Assembly: GCA_007845485.1 (NCBI GenBank)
Contig: SDRW01000001.1
Coordinates: forward strand, 62,001-126,000
From: TM7 phylum sp. oral taxon 348
GTDB taxonomy: Bacteria > Patescibacteriota > Saccharimonadia > Saccharimonadales > Saccharimonadaceae
Direction of reading: 5' to 3'
Length of the DNA: 64,000 nucleotides
Made by a program: the position numbers and the translations under genes. How positions within the stretch are numbered: position 1 is the stretch's first letter; the number at the start of each line of letters is the position of its first letter. Positions 32,948-40,532 of this stretch are shown piece by piece. The notes under the pieces were generated by a model that made no database searches, was not told the origin of the DNA, and saw only the letters and a list, made by a program, of their open reading frames with translations.

Positions 32948-34324
32948 CTAGGGATGTTTGTGTAGAGCAAGTACACCAAATGCCAACCACGCAAATGACA
33001 CCACAGCACAGATCACCATAAATTTAGGTAATCCAAATAATACAATCATAGGCATAGACATAGCAGTAACTATCCCTCCTCCCATAAAAGGCTCAAAAAG
33101 CAGCTGTTTATATCCAAAACTTTCAACAGCTCCAGTTCGCTGTTTTGGATCAACAACATGAGCAAATAATAATCCAGTTGCAGTAGTGCCCATAGATTGA
33201 CCAATACCTATAATCGCATTTGTAAACCAATAACGCACAAATATATGTCGCGCCAAAAATACAAAACAGAACAAAACCCATAAAACACCGCTTAAAGCCA
33301 GGATTAAAAATGCAACTCCATCTGTAGATATAAAATCAAGTTTCATGGTACCAATTGCTGATGTTACCAACATAGCCAATACTATACTACTAAGTAAATC
33401 AATTAATGGTAACGATATTTTGAAGCCTAACCTTCTCCAAATAGTTTGCGCAATCATACCTCCAAACATGCAAAATGTAAATCTAGGCATATATCCAAAA
33501 ATTTTTAAGTCACCAGCTGCTCCCCAGGTTGCGCCTTCAATTTGTAACATAAGCCAATGGATCGCCCAACCAATCAAAACTCCAGCTATTAACAAAATAA
33601 TATGTGAAATAATGCGCCAAAACACTAAATCCTCACGTAAGTTATAACCTATTTTTAAAAGTTGAGCCACGATTCGACGGTGATATACCATCCCCTTTAC
33701 TTTATCAACTGATAACGTATCTTTTTCAATCAAATTCCTACGTCTACCGATAGAAATTAGTGTAAATCCTACGGTCAAAGTCGCAAATAAACTAGTTGTA
33801 GCTAAAGCAACAGCCATTTCTTGCCCAGTTTTGTAGTTTAACTCACTAAATACACTCTCCATACCAGCAGCAGTGCCATGACCGCCCTCAAAACTTATTT
33901 CGAGTAAGGAAGCCGCTAGGTGATTAGTTCCAAAAACTGGTGCAAGTATAAATAAAACCACAAAACTACCAACAGCATAATATCCCCATGCAATCATCTG
34001 ACCAAAAGCAGCCTGCGGAGCAGCCATACGCCATATTCCTTTTAGCGAAGCTAGAGGCTTCCCTAAAAATAATGCTGCAAAAATTACATTAATCAAAAGA
34101 CCGGGCAAAGGCTCCCAAGCTTTATATAGTGACTCAGCTATACTGGATTCTGTAGGAAATTTACCCAATAACTGAGGACTCAGCAAAAGTAAAACTAAAC
34201 CAGCCGCCACACTTGCCGGTAAAAAACTACGCCTAATCCAAGGTAGTTGTACTATCAGATAACCTACAGTAATTGCACCAAATAAAACAAGTAATGCAGA
34301 TCCATAAAAAACTACATTATCCAT
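32948..34324 (-). CDS. GltS-like Na+/glutamate symporter
   Basis: 458 aa, about 11 hydrophobic helices in two halves. FEGGHGTAAGMESVF in the first half is the re-entrant-loop motif typical of GltS, and SMGTTATGLLFAHV occupies the matching place in the second half. GltS imports glutamate with sodium. For a Saccharibacterium without amino-acid biosynthesis, uptake of glutamate is expected. It stands 20 nt from the PAP2 gene start on the same strand. Confidence 0.85.
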   Translation of the reverse strand: MDNVVFYGSALLVLFGAITVGYLIVQLPWIRRSFLPASVAAGLVLLLLSPQLLGKFPTESSIAESLYKAWEPLPGLLINVIFAALFLGKPLASLKGIWRMAAPQAAFGQMIAWGYYAVGSFVVLFILAPVFGTNHLAASLLEISFEGGHGTAAGMESVFSELNYKTGQEMAVALATTSLFATLTVGFTLISIGRRRNLIEKDTLSVDKVKGMVYHRRIVAQLLKIGYNLREDLVFWRIISHIILLIAGVLIGWAIHWLMLQIEGATWGAAGDLKIFGYMPRFTFCMFGGMIAQTIWRRLGFKISLPLIDLLSSIVLAMLVTSAIGTMKLDFISTDGVAFLILALSGVLWVLFCFVFLARHIFVRYWFTNAIIGIGQSMGTTATGLLFAHVVDPKQRTGAVESFGYKQLLFEPFMGGGIVTAMSMPMIVLFGLPKFMVICAVVSFAWLAFGVLALHKHP

Positions 34325-34349
34325 ACCTAGAATATTTTAACACAAAACC

Positions 34350-35258
34350 CTAACGCTTGTGATTTTGTTTTATTTTTGGTTGCGGACTAGAGCTTGAGCC
34401 AGACTGAGAATTAGAATTATCATCAGCCTCAGACTTTGAGTAAGGAATAATTATACCATTTTCATCAAAAGCATTTTTTATTCGTTTACGAAATTCACCA
34501 GCAATCGCCCATTGAGCAGCTGGTCGAACTTTTCCCAGAGCTTTTATTAACATAGCAGACTCTTCAAACTCATTCAAACGCAAAAAAGATATTGGATCAT
34601 AAATATCCTTTGCCCATTTTTCGTCCGATGCCATATCTAAACCAACCTGGTTAACAACTTTTTCTACTTTATCTATATCAGAATAATAAGATACAGGTAG
34701 ATTAATATTAACATTGGCATATTCATAGCTTAAATTAGTAATAGATTGAGGTGTACCGTTACTGACTATATGTAAATTACCATCTAAATCACGTAATTTA
34801 GTTATTCGAATTGTCAAATCCTCAACCGTACCCGAAAGCATAACACTACCAATCTGCAAACGTATTACATCTCCAACTCTATATTGATCTTCGCCTATAA
34901 TACACAGACCAGATACAAAATCTTGAATCGCGCCCCTGGCACCAAATCCAAAAATAACACCAAAAAAACCTGCACCAGTTGCCAAAGTACCCAGGTCGAT
35001 TCCAGACTGGCGAAGCAAGACTAAAACAACTATAACCCACAAAACCACTGTAGTTAGAGTACGCAAAACCCCCTTTAATGTATCTCTGCGTTTAATCTCA
35101 TCTCCTTTGGTGGAGTAATTACGTTGACGCACCATACGGTCAACAATGGCGCTAACTAATGCTCTAAGTAAAATATGGAGAACTATTGCAACTATAACAG
35201 TAATTAAAAGCTGCAATACAACGTTACCCTTAATAATAGTCTCCACATTTATATTCAT
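34350..35258 (-). CDS. MscS-family mechanosensitive channel
   Basis: 302 aa. Three N-terminal membrane segments (about 13-35, 65-90, 95-125). The pore helix and following loop GFFGVIFGFGARGAIQDFVSG is a clear MscS signature, followed by the beta domain (YRVGDVIRLQIGSV, VEDLTIRITKLRDLDG, VSNGTPQSITN) and a C-terminal alpha/beta domain. The Ser/Asn/Lys-rich tail is low complexity. It releases solutes on hypo-osmotic shock. The LysM-like gene is 11 nt upstream. Confidence 0.93.
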   Translation of the reverse strand: MNINVETIIKGNVVLQLLITVIVAIVLHILLRALVSAIVDRMVRQRNYSTKGDEIKRRDTLKGVLRTLTTVVLWVIVVLVLLRQSGIDLGTLATGAGFFGVIFGFGARGAIQDFVSGLCIIGEDQYRVGDVIRLQIGSVMLSGTVEDLTIRITKLRDLDGNLHIVSNGTPQSITNLSYEYANVNINLPVSYYSDIDKVEKVVNQVGLDMASDEKWAKDIYDPISFLRLNEFEESAMLIKALGKVRPAAQWAIAGEFRKRIKNAFDENGIIIPYSKSEADDNSNSQSGSSSSPQPKIKQNHKR

Positions 35259-35269
35259 ATTAGTTTTCT

Positions 35270-35701
35270 CTACTTTTTAGATTCACCGACATTGTTTGTG
35301 TAAAAATCTACAAACGGTACATAAGTTTGCCAAGCTGATAAATCTTTATCATTAAGCTTCATGGCATTTTCAATCGCTTTTGCAATTGTATTCTCTTCAA
35401 GCTTAACCTTTTGACCTATTTCAAGAAGAGGCCATCCAGCAGATTCCGTCAATTTTGTTTCAATTGCCACAATCCTAGCTTTACCAATGTCTTTTTTATT
35501 ATTAATTCCATATGTCTGTACAGCCTTACGTACTATCTTAGTATAGGAGTCGCCTTCCTGCGCTACATATTCATAAGTTTTCTTATTGTTATTTTTTACC
35601 TCACTATTGTTTTGCACAGCATCCGCTTGATTGCTGAACGCAAAAACAGAAGCTGTTGCAACCACCAGCAAATACACCCCTAATATCTGAATAATCTTCA
35701 T
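35270..35701 (-). CDS. Secreted LysM-like protein
   Basis: 143 aa from the ATG at 35701, which has GGAGG 5 nt upstream; an upstream in-frame ATG (35740) lacks a site. A signal peptide (MKIIQILGVYLLVVATASVF, then AFSNQADA) precedes an Asn/Lys-rich linker and a domain with a LysM-like pattern (YVAQEGDSYTKIVRKAVQTY ... LEIGQKVKL). LysM domains bind peptidoglycan glycans. The fold is inferred from the start and end strands; the middle is longer than a canonical LysM. Confidence 0.72.
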   Translation of the reverse strand: MKIIQILGVYLLVVATASVFAFSNQADAVQNNSEVKNNNKKTYEYVAQEGDSYTKIVRKAVQTYGINNKKDIGKARIVAIETKLTESAGWPLLEIGQKVKLEENTIAKAIENAMKLNDKDLSAWQTYVPFVDFYTNNVGESKK

Positions 35702-35870
35702 GCTTCCTCCGTTTTTAGTATTATGGGTACATAGTAACATAAGTATATTTATTTTACAAAGAATTTATATTTTAATTAATAATAAATCAACAATAGACTG
35801 CTACGAACAGTCTAATTATATATAATCACTAATATACTTATAAATTTATACTTAAATGGATAGTATAAAC

Positions 35871-35945
35871 TGGCTGGGGTGGAGGGATTCGAACCCCCGA
35901 GTGACGGGACCAGAACCCGTTGCCTTACCACTTGGCGACACCCCA
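35871..35945 (-). tRNA. tRNA-Gln (CTG anticodon)
   Basis: 75 nt with encoded CCA. The acceptor TGGGGTG pairs with CACCCCA; D-loop AAGTGGTAAG; anticodon stem ACGGG/CCCGT around TTCTGGT with anticodon CUG; T-loop GGTTCGAAT. All arms are standard. Confidence 0.95.
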
Positions 35946-36173
35946 ATAGTAATAATATTTTAGCAAATAAAATTTAAATCATCAATACTAATGATATTAC
36001 CCAAACTAATACCTAACTGACCATCTAACCGTCCCATACCGTGTTCTAGTTGACCAATACCTTGGTCGTATTCTTCACTATCTTCATTACTAAGATTAGT
36101 AAGGTCTGAAGAGCTGTTGTTTATACTTTAACTATGGTCTTGATCATTACCAGTAGGGTGATTACGTGTATAC
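35946..36173 (-). other. Gene-free stretch with a possible decayed coding fragment
   Basis: On the minus strand a frame ending at TAA near 35960 encodes NNSSSDLTNLSNEDSEEY followed by Gly/Leu-rich residues. It continues, through one in-frame TAA, upstream to the end of the gene at 36174 in a shifted frame. It may be the frameshifted hydrophilic tail of that membrane protein or a dead gene. No ribosome site or RNA element is seen. Confidence 0.3.
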
Positions 36174-36626
36174 TTATACCTTATCTCGCCAAAATACCCT
36201 AAATGCTAGATATAATATTAAAAGTAAAAATATTAAGCTAGGTTTCACTAAATACACACCCAGCATACCAACATTTAAACCGTTAATCAGGGCAAAAAGT
36301 ATAATAATAATCCAAAGAATAGCTACTATCAAACCACATAAACGTGAAACGTTTAATAAACTTTTACTAGCGCTTAGCCCTATAGCATAAGGTAAACTAA
36401 ATATCGTCACTACAATAGAAATTATAAGTAATCCAGTCCAGATATCAGAAAAATCCCCCACATTCAATGCTGTTGTTTTATCTAAAGAAAACAGATGAGA
36501 AACTGCTATTATAGTAGCTACGATAGTATATAAAAAAGAATATGTCTTATTTTTGGGTATTATATCTTTCAACATATTACCTATTACTATGGCGTATTTG
36601 ATGGTTTTGGTCAATAATTTATACAC
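36174..36626 (-). CDS. Integral membrane protein, about four helices
   Basis: 150 aa with hydrophobic segments at about residues 30-47, 65-85, 100-122 and 125-145. No recognised motif. Its stop is followed, in another frame, by further protein-like sequence, so the gene may have lost a hydrophilic C-terminal tail by frameshift. It stands alone between tRNA-Gln and trmD. Confidence 0.6.
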   Translation of the reverse strand: MYKLLTKTIKYAIVIGNMLKDIIPKNKTYSFLYTIVATIIAVSHLFSLDKTTALNVGDFSDIWTGLLIISIVVTIFSLPYAIGLSASKSLLNVSRLCGLIVAILWIIIILFALINGLNVGMLGVYLVKPSLIFLLLILYLAFRVFWRDKV

Positions 36627-36783
36627 ACCTTTTCCACAGGCTATATAAATATTTTATATTCTGCTTGCGCTTTAATAGTTTTTTATGTATATTAAAGCCA
36701 GCGAAGCATTGCAAAAACAAAAAACATCAAAAAAGTTTTAGCGATGGGTTTTTCGCTCTACGATATACCCACCACAACAAGTT

Positions 36784-36812
36784 AGCACTCCTTTACTTAC
36801 CGAAGGAGTGCT
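36784..36812. other. Hairpin downstream of trmD
   Basis: AGCACTCCTT / AAGGAGTGCT, 10-bp perfect stem with a 9-nt loop, 12 nt past the trmD stop. Minus-strand sequence after it is not T-rich (AACTTG), so it may be a 3'-end stabiliser rather than a classical terminator. The rest of 36627-36824 shows no gene. Confidence 0.5.
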
Positions 36813-36824
36813 ATTTAATGTTGA

Positions 36825-37484
36825 TTATTTATTTTTTATCTTTTTAGAATGATCAGCACGCCACTGATCAATTTTTGCATGATTTCCACTTAGTAAAATA
36901 TCAGGTACACGCATTCCCCTGAATTCTGCAGGGCGAGTATACTGAGGAAACTCTAGAGTTTCACCATCAGAAAAACTTTCAATAATCGCACTATTTTTAC
37001 CTCCCAAGACCCCAGGGATCAGCCTAACTATACTATCTATAATAGTCATCGCAGGCAACTCACCTCCAGTCAGAATATAATCTCCCACGCTAATTTCTAT
37101 ATCAACCAAGCTCATAACCCTCTCATCAAAACCTTCGTATCGACCACAAATAAAAATATAGTTGTCACCATTTTCAGAAAATTCTTGAGCCAAAGATTGT
37201 TTCCATCGAAATCCGCGTGGAGTCATAATTACAACTTTAGCACTGGAATCAATAGTTTTTGCATACTCAACTGCACTAAATATAGGCTCAGGTTTCAAAA
37301 GCATACCATCACCGCCACCATAAGGAGTATCGTCGACTTGTTTGCGCACTCCTAAGCCAAATTGGCGCAAATCTATAGTATTCAATTCAACAATTTGTTT
37401 ATCTTGCGCTTTATACATCATACCAGAGCCGAATACTTCAGTAAACATCTCTGGAAATAAAGTTATAACCTGGAATTTTCTCAT
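36825..37484 (-). CDS. trmD: tRNA (guanine-N1)-methyltransferase
   Basis: 219 aa from the ATG at 37484 (MRKFQVITLFPEMF), the canonical N-terminus; a longer in-frame start at 37529 adds an implausible leader. SPOUT-fold trefoil-knot motifs PRGFRWKQSLAQEF, YIFICGRYEGFDERV, and VGDYILTGGELPAMTIID are intact. It makes m1G37 in tRNAs with G36, preventing frameshifts. It lies behind khpA and rpsP, as in many bacteria, but RimM and L19 genes are absent here and a structured leader separates it from khpA. Confidence 0.97.
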   Translation of the reverse strand: MRKFQVITLFPEMFTEVFGSGMMYKAQDKQIVELNTIDLRQFGLGVRKQVDDTPYGGGDGMLLKPEPIFSAVEYAKTIDSSAKVVIMTPRGFRWKQSLAQEFSENGDNYIFICGRYEGFDERVMSLVDIEISVGDYILTGGELPAMTIIDSIVRLIPGVLGGKNSAIIESFSDGETLEFPQYTRPAEFRGMRVPDILLSGNHAKIDQWRADHSKKIKNK

Positions 37485-37518
37485 ATAAACAGTGTAGCAA
37501 GGATTAATAAAACCACAA

Positions 37519-37627
37519 AACCACCCCAAAAGGAGTGGTTACGTAGACATATAAGGCTCTCAACTCTTATAAAAGTTGCTCGCATAGAGCTTTTGTTCTC
37601 GCAGTTCAAGGTTGTTTTTTTGAACTG
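37519..37627 (-). ncRNA. Structured leader with terminator-like hairpin between khpA and trmD
   Basis: In minus-strand order: CAGTTCAA/TTGAACTG (37627-37620 with 37609-37602), GCTC/GAGC (37590-37578), CAACT/AGTTG (37578-37561), then AACCACTCC-TTTT-GGGGTGGTT (37540-37519, one mismatch) followed by TTTTGTGGTTTT. The last hairpin plus T-rich tract resembles a terminator before the trmD start. A cis-regulatory attenuator is possible; no known RNA family is recognised. Confidence 0.45.
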
Positions 37628-37633
37628 TCTTTA

Positions 37634-38011
37634 TTATATATCCAAGTCATCTAATTCTGCAAGCTCTTTTCTAGACATATCTGCAAAATTAGAATGCTTT
37701 TCCACAGTCTTATCTATAGAGTCATCCACAGAATGAGAAGATTTTTCAGAATCATCTTCTGAATTAGTAGTATTTGTTATTTTTAAATTATAACGCGCGT
37801 TATTTTTTACACCTAAAGACCTAAGTAAGTTACGTAAACTTTGTGCAGTAAAGCCACGTCGACCTATGACGCGTCCTATATCAGCATCATTAACCTTTAG
37901 AGTTAGCAATACGCCTTTCTCATCAATTTCACGTTCAACTACAACATCTTCTGGATGCATAACTAATAGTTTTACAACATATTCTACAAATTGCTGATCG
38001 ATTGTTGACAT
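37634..38011 (-). CDS. khpA: KH-domain RNA-binding protein (KhpA-like)
   Basis: 125 aa. KH type II core DADIGRVIGRRGFTAQSLRNLL has the GxxG loop (GRRG) that grips RNA, preceded by VLLTLKV strands. The C-terminal ~45 residues are acidic/Ser-rich and absent in shorter KhpA proteins. KhpA acts with KhpB in RNA binding and cell-wall/division control in Gram-positives. The location after rpsP and before trmD is its conserved genomic place. Confidence 0.9.
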   Translation of the reverse strand: MSTIDQQFVEYVVKLLVMHPEDVVVEREIDEKGVLLTLKVNDADIGRVIGRRGFTAQSLRNLLRSLGVKNNARYNLKITNTTNSEDDSEKSSHSVDDSIDKTVEKHSNFADMSRKELAELDDLDI

Positions 38012-38087
38012 CTCACCCTCCTGTATTTATACAAATACTCCACTTTATTTATATTTTATATTGTATCATGGTTTATAAGATAAAGAT

Positions 38088-38125
38088 AATAAAAAGTCGT
38101 CTCCATTTCACAAGAAGACGACTTT
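38088..38125 (-). terminator. Intrinsic terminator after rpsP
   Basis: Minus strand AAAGTCGTCT ... AGACGACTTT (10-bp stem, 13-nt loop) followed by TTATTATC. It lies 19 nt past the rpsP stop, so khpA may be expressed by read-through or from its own promoter. Confidence 0.82.
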
Positions 38126-38143
38126 AAGTTTACAAATTCACGA

Positions 38144-38467
38144 TTAGTCTTTTGGTTGGTTCTTTCGTAACTTTTCTATATTCTTAATTGATCTTTTCTT
38201 ATTATTTTGTGGCTCTTTAACCCACTTAGGTAATTTGACACCGCCATCTTTCAAAAGTTTAATCACACGAGGCGATGGCTGGGCACCATTATCTAGATAC
38301 TTCTGTGCTAGTTCAACTTGAATTGAATTCTCCTTAGTATGTGGATTATAGCTACCTACATAAGCTACCACACGACCACTTGACGGATGTCGATTAGACT
38401 CCTGGACAGCTAACCGATAAACTGGATACCCCTTACGACCCAAACGTTGCAGACGAATTGCAAGCAT
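38144..38467 (-). CDS. rpsP: 30S ribosomal protein S16
   Basis: 107 aa from ATG 38467 (MLAIRLQRLGRKGYPVYRLA), which is the canonical S16 start. An in-frame TTG at 38476 would add three residues and is rejected. Conserved DSR-like region is RHPSSGRVVAYVGSYNPHTK. The basic C-terminal ~25 residues extend the usual ~82-residue core. S16 is an early-assembling 30S protein. Confidence 0.96.
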   Translation of the reverse strand: MLAIRLQRLGRKGYPVYRLAVQESNRHPSSGRVVAYVGSYNPHTKENSIQVELAQKYLDNGAQPSPRVIKLLKDGGVKLPKWVKEPQNNKKRSIKNIEKLRKNQPKD

Positions 38468-38565
38468 AAAATACAAATTCCTTCTCTATTATTTAATTTA
38501 CATTTAAATATCTTAAGCCATTTTACCTTTTTTTAGTAAATATGTCAATCTAGTCCTATAGTATT

Positions 38566-39285
38566 TCAAGATACATTAGATATATCATTATATAATTTAA
38601 GCGCCGCTCTAGCAGCCTGTTGCTGACCTAATTGTTTACTTGGACCACAGCCCTTACCCATCATTTTTTCACCCACAAAAACACCTATTGTGAATAACTT
38701 ATCATGATCTGGACCAATCTCATCTAAAACTTTATACTGCGGCGTAAGATTATCGATTCGCTGACTAACTTCTTGTAAGTGTGATTTTGGATCACGCCAA
38801 GATCCCTCTTCAATAATTTTATCAAGTTTTACGAGAATATGTTTAGAGATAAATTTCTCAGCAAATTCATAACCTTTTTCCAAATAGATTGCACCAGTAA
38901 CAGCTTCAAAAGCATTAGCTAAAATTTGTTGCCTAGCACGATCGCTACCATGCTTTTCCCCGCGACTCATACGTAATAGGGGTTCATAGCCCAATTTATC
39001 ACCAGCTGATCCTATACTTTCAGTACGTACTAAGGCCGCCCGCCAACTCGTTAATATACCTTCTGACTGAACGTAGTTTTTAAACAAAAAATCAGTTACT
39101 ACAAGTTCAAGTACCGCATCACCCAAAAATTCTAAACGTTCATTATGCTCATTAACACTTTTACGATGCTCATTAACATAGCTTCTGTGTGTCAATGCAG
39201 TAATTAATATATCAATATTTTCAAACTCAAACCCTAGCTTATCACGAGCAAATTCTCTATAAGGTGTTTTATCCATTCCACTCAT
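38566..39285 (-). CDS. rnc: Ribonuclease III
   Basis: 239 aa. The RNase III signature NERLEFLGDAVLELVVTDFL (residues about 43-62) holds the catalytic Glu/Asp cluster. The second acidic cluster is in NAFEAVTGAIYLEKGY, and a C-terminal dsRBD has GKGCGPSKQLGQQQAARAAL. It cuts double-stranded RNA, including rRNA precursors. The first ATG overlaps the Nudix stop (39285). MDKTPYREF three residues in is an alternative start. Confidence 0.97.
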   Translation of the reverse strand: MSGMDKTPYREFARDKLGFEFENIDILITALTHRSYVNEHRKSVNEHNERLEFLGDAVLELVVTDFLFKNYVQSEGILTSWRAALVRTESIGSAGDKLGYEPLLRMSRGEKHGSDRARQQILANAFEAVTGAIYLEKGYEFAEKFISKHILVKLDKIIEEGSWRDPKSHLQEVSQRIDNLTPQYKVLDEIGPDHDKLFTIGVFVGEKMMGKGCGPSKQLGQQQAARAALKLYNDISNVS

Positions 39286-39782
39286 TATAAATTCCCCTGT
39301 CGTATTTGCTTCATTGCTAATAACATTAATTTACCAATATCTTCGTATTCAATTACATCTAAAGCATCGTGAAAACTAAACCATTTTATACCATTCATCC
39401 ACTCTTCTTTTTGAATAGCATTAGTGTCGCCTTTGGCTCTTACTAAATATATTTGAGTAGTCATTAGAACTAACTTATCTACTCTGCGATAACGAAAATG
39501 AATTTTACCAAGCCAATTTAAAACTTCGACATTATTTAAACCAGCTTCCTCACCTATTTCCCGTTTAGCAGTTGCTTGAGCCGTCTCGCCCTCTTCAATA
39601 TGACCTTTTGGTATTGTCCATCGATCTTTTGCGTCCTGGATAAGCAATATCTCGACTTTACCCTCTTTATTATGACGAAAAACTATACCTCCCGCAGTTG
39701 GTTCACGCACAATTTCCTGAATTGAAGGTTTTTTACGATGAAAATATTTTTTAAATTTATCAAACTTCGGAGTTGTTGGCAT
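39285..39782 (-). CDS. Nudix hydrolase
   Basis: 165 aa. Nudix box [23 protein letters not shown] fits Gx5Ex7REUxEExGU exactly (residues about 70-92). A basic N-terminus ([15 protein letters not shown]) precedes the fold. These enzymes hydrolyse nucleoside diphosphate-linked compounds (Ap4A, oxidised dNTPs or capped RNA); the substrate is unknown. It overlaps nusB by 23 nt and rnc by one, so the three RNA-related genes form one unit. Confidence 0.92.
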   Translation of the reverse strand: MPTTPKFDKFKKYFHRKKPSIQEIVREPTAGGIVFRHNKEGKVEILLIQDAKDRWTIPKGHIEEGETAQATAKREIGEEAGLNNVEVLNWLGKIHFRYRRVDKLVLMTTQIYLVRAKGDTNAIQKEEWMNGIKWFSFHDALDVIEYEDIGKLMLLAMKQIRQGNL

Positions 39783-40218
39783 TATTATTCTCCTCTACAA
39801 GAGTCCTAAATGCCGTACCTAGTACGCCATTAATAAACTTGCTTGAATTATCGGAACCAAACAATTTTGCCAACTCAACAGCCTCATTCAGAGCAACGCG
39901 CGCAGGTATATCGTCTTTACAATAGAGCAATTCATAGAGCCCTATTCGCAAGACATTTCTATCAATACGAGCGATTTGTTCTAAAGGCCAATCAGGAGCT
40001 AAAGGCCGCAGAGTATTATCCAACTCTTCTAAATGGCTAATTACTCCATCAACTAATCTATATACAAAATCTGTGTCTTCAATATCTTCTTTATATTTTT
40101 CAAGATTACGCTTTGTCACTTCGCTGATATTGACAGGATCCGTTGGAGAATTACGAAAGTCATACTCATAAAGAGTTTGTAATGCAACCATTCTTCCTAG
40201 GTGACGATTTGATGCCAT
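39760..40218 (-). CDS. nusB: Transcription antitermination protein NusB
   Basis: 152 aa, all-helical. [17 protein letters not shown] at the N-terminus binds boxA RNA in homologues. [17 protein letters not shown] and [17 protein letters not shown] then [10 protein letters not shown] are the conserved core. With NusE (S10) it supports rRNA antitermination. It is the first gene of the nusB-nudix-rnc set. Confidence 0.95.
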   Translation of the reverse strand: MASNRHLGRMVALQTLYEYDFRNSPTDPVNISEVTKRNLEKYKEDIEDTDFVYRLVDGVISHLEELDNTLRPLAPDWPLEQIARIDRNVLRIGLYELLYCKDDIPARVALNEAVELAKLFGSDNSSKFINGVLGTAFRTLVEENNNANNSEV

Positions 40219-40255
40219 ATTGATTGGTTCTCTCTTTAAATTATTAATGTTTATC

Positions 40256-40286
40256 TATAAAAAGATTGCGCAGAAAATACGCAACC
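40256..40286 (-). terminator. Intrinsic terminator after rpmF
   Basis: Minus strand GGTTGCG ... CGCAATC followed by TTTTT; stem about 6-7 bp with a wobble. It starts directly after the rpmF stop at 40287. Confidence 0.7.
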
Positions 40287-40427
40287 TTATTTTTTGCCAG
40301 TCTCTCGTTTTGTAGTTCTGACCTTAACTGGTGACGTAGCATTTACACGACGTGCAAGCTTAAGCACTAAGTGACTACGACGCAATCCTGTTTTACGAGG
40401 GCTGCTTTGCTTTTTAGGCTGTGCCAT
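40287..40427 (-). CDS. rpmF: 50S ribosomal protein L32
   Basis: 46 aa: starts MAQPKKQSSPRKTGLRRSHL and ends in a basic tail. MA-PKK-S-R---RRSH is the L32 pattern; the CxxC...CxxC zinc-ribbon present in some L32 proteins is absent. It stands alone between nusB and leuS with its own terminator. The leader upstream (TACTCATG) has only a weak ribosome site (GGAG 8 nt before the ATG). Confidence 0.88.
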   Translation of the reverse strand: MAQPKKQSSPRKTGLRRSHLVLKLARRVNATSPVKVRTTKRETGKK

Positions 40428-40532
40428 GAGTAGAATACTCCTTACGTTTCTTTAAACAATTCACTGATAATTATACAGTAATTTCAGGTAAACTTCAATA
40501 CAGAGAAAATATCCTATGTTACCTCAATAGCC

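Noticed and set aside
36665-36847. 60-codon plus-strand frame before trmD's end
   Set aside because: No ribosome site, overlaps the 3' end of trmD and a hairpin; composition looks random.
38468-38476. TTG start giving three more residues on S16
   Set aside because: The ATG at 38467 gives the canonical N-terminus.
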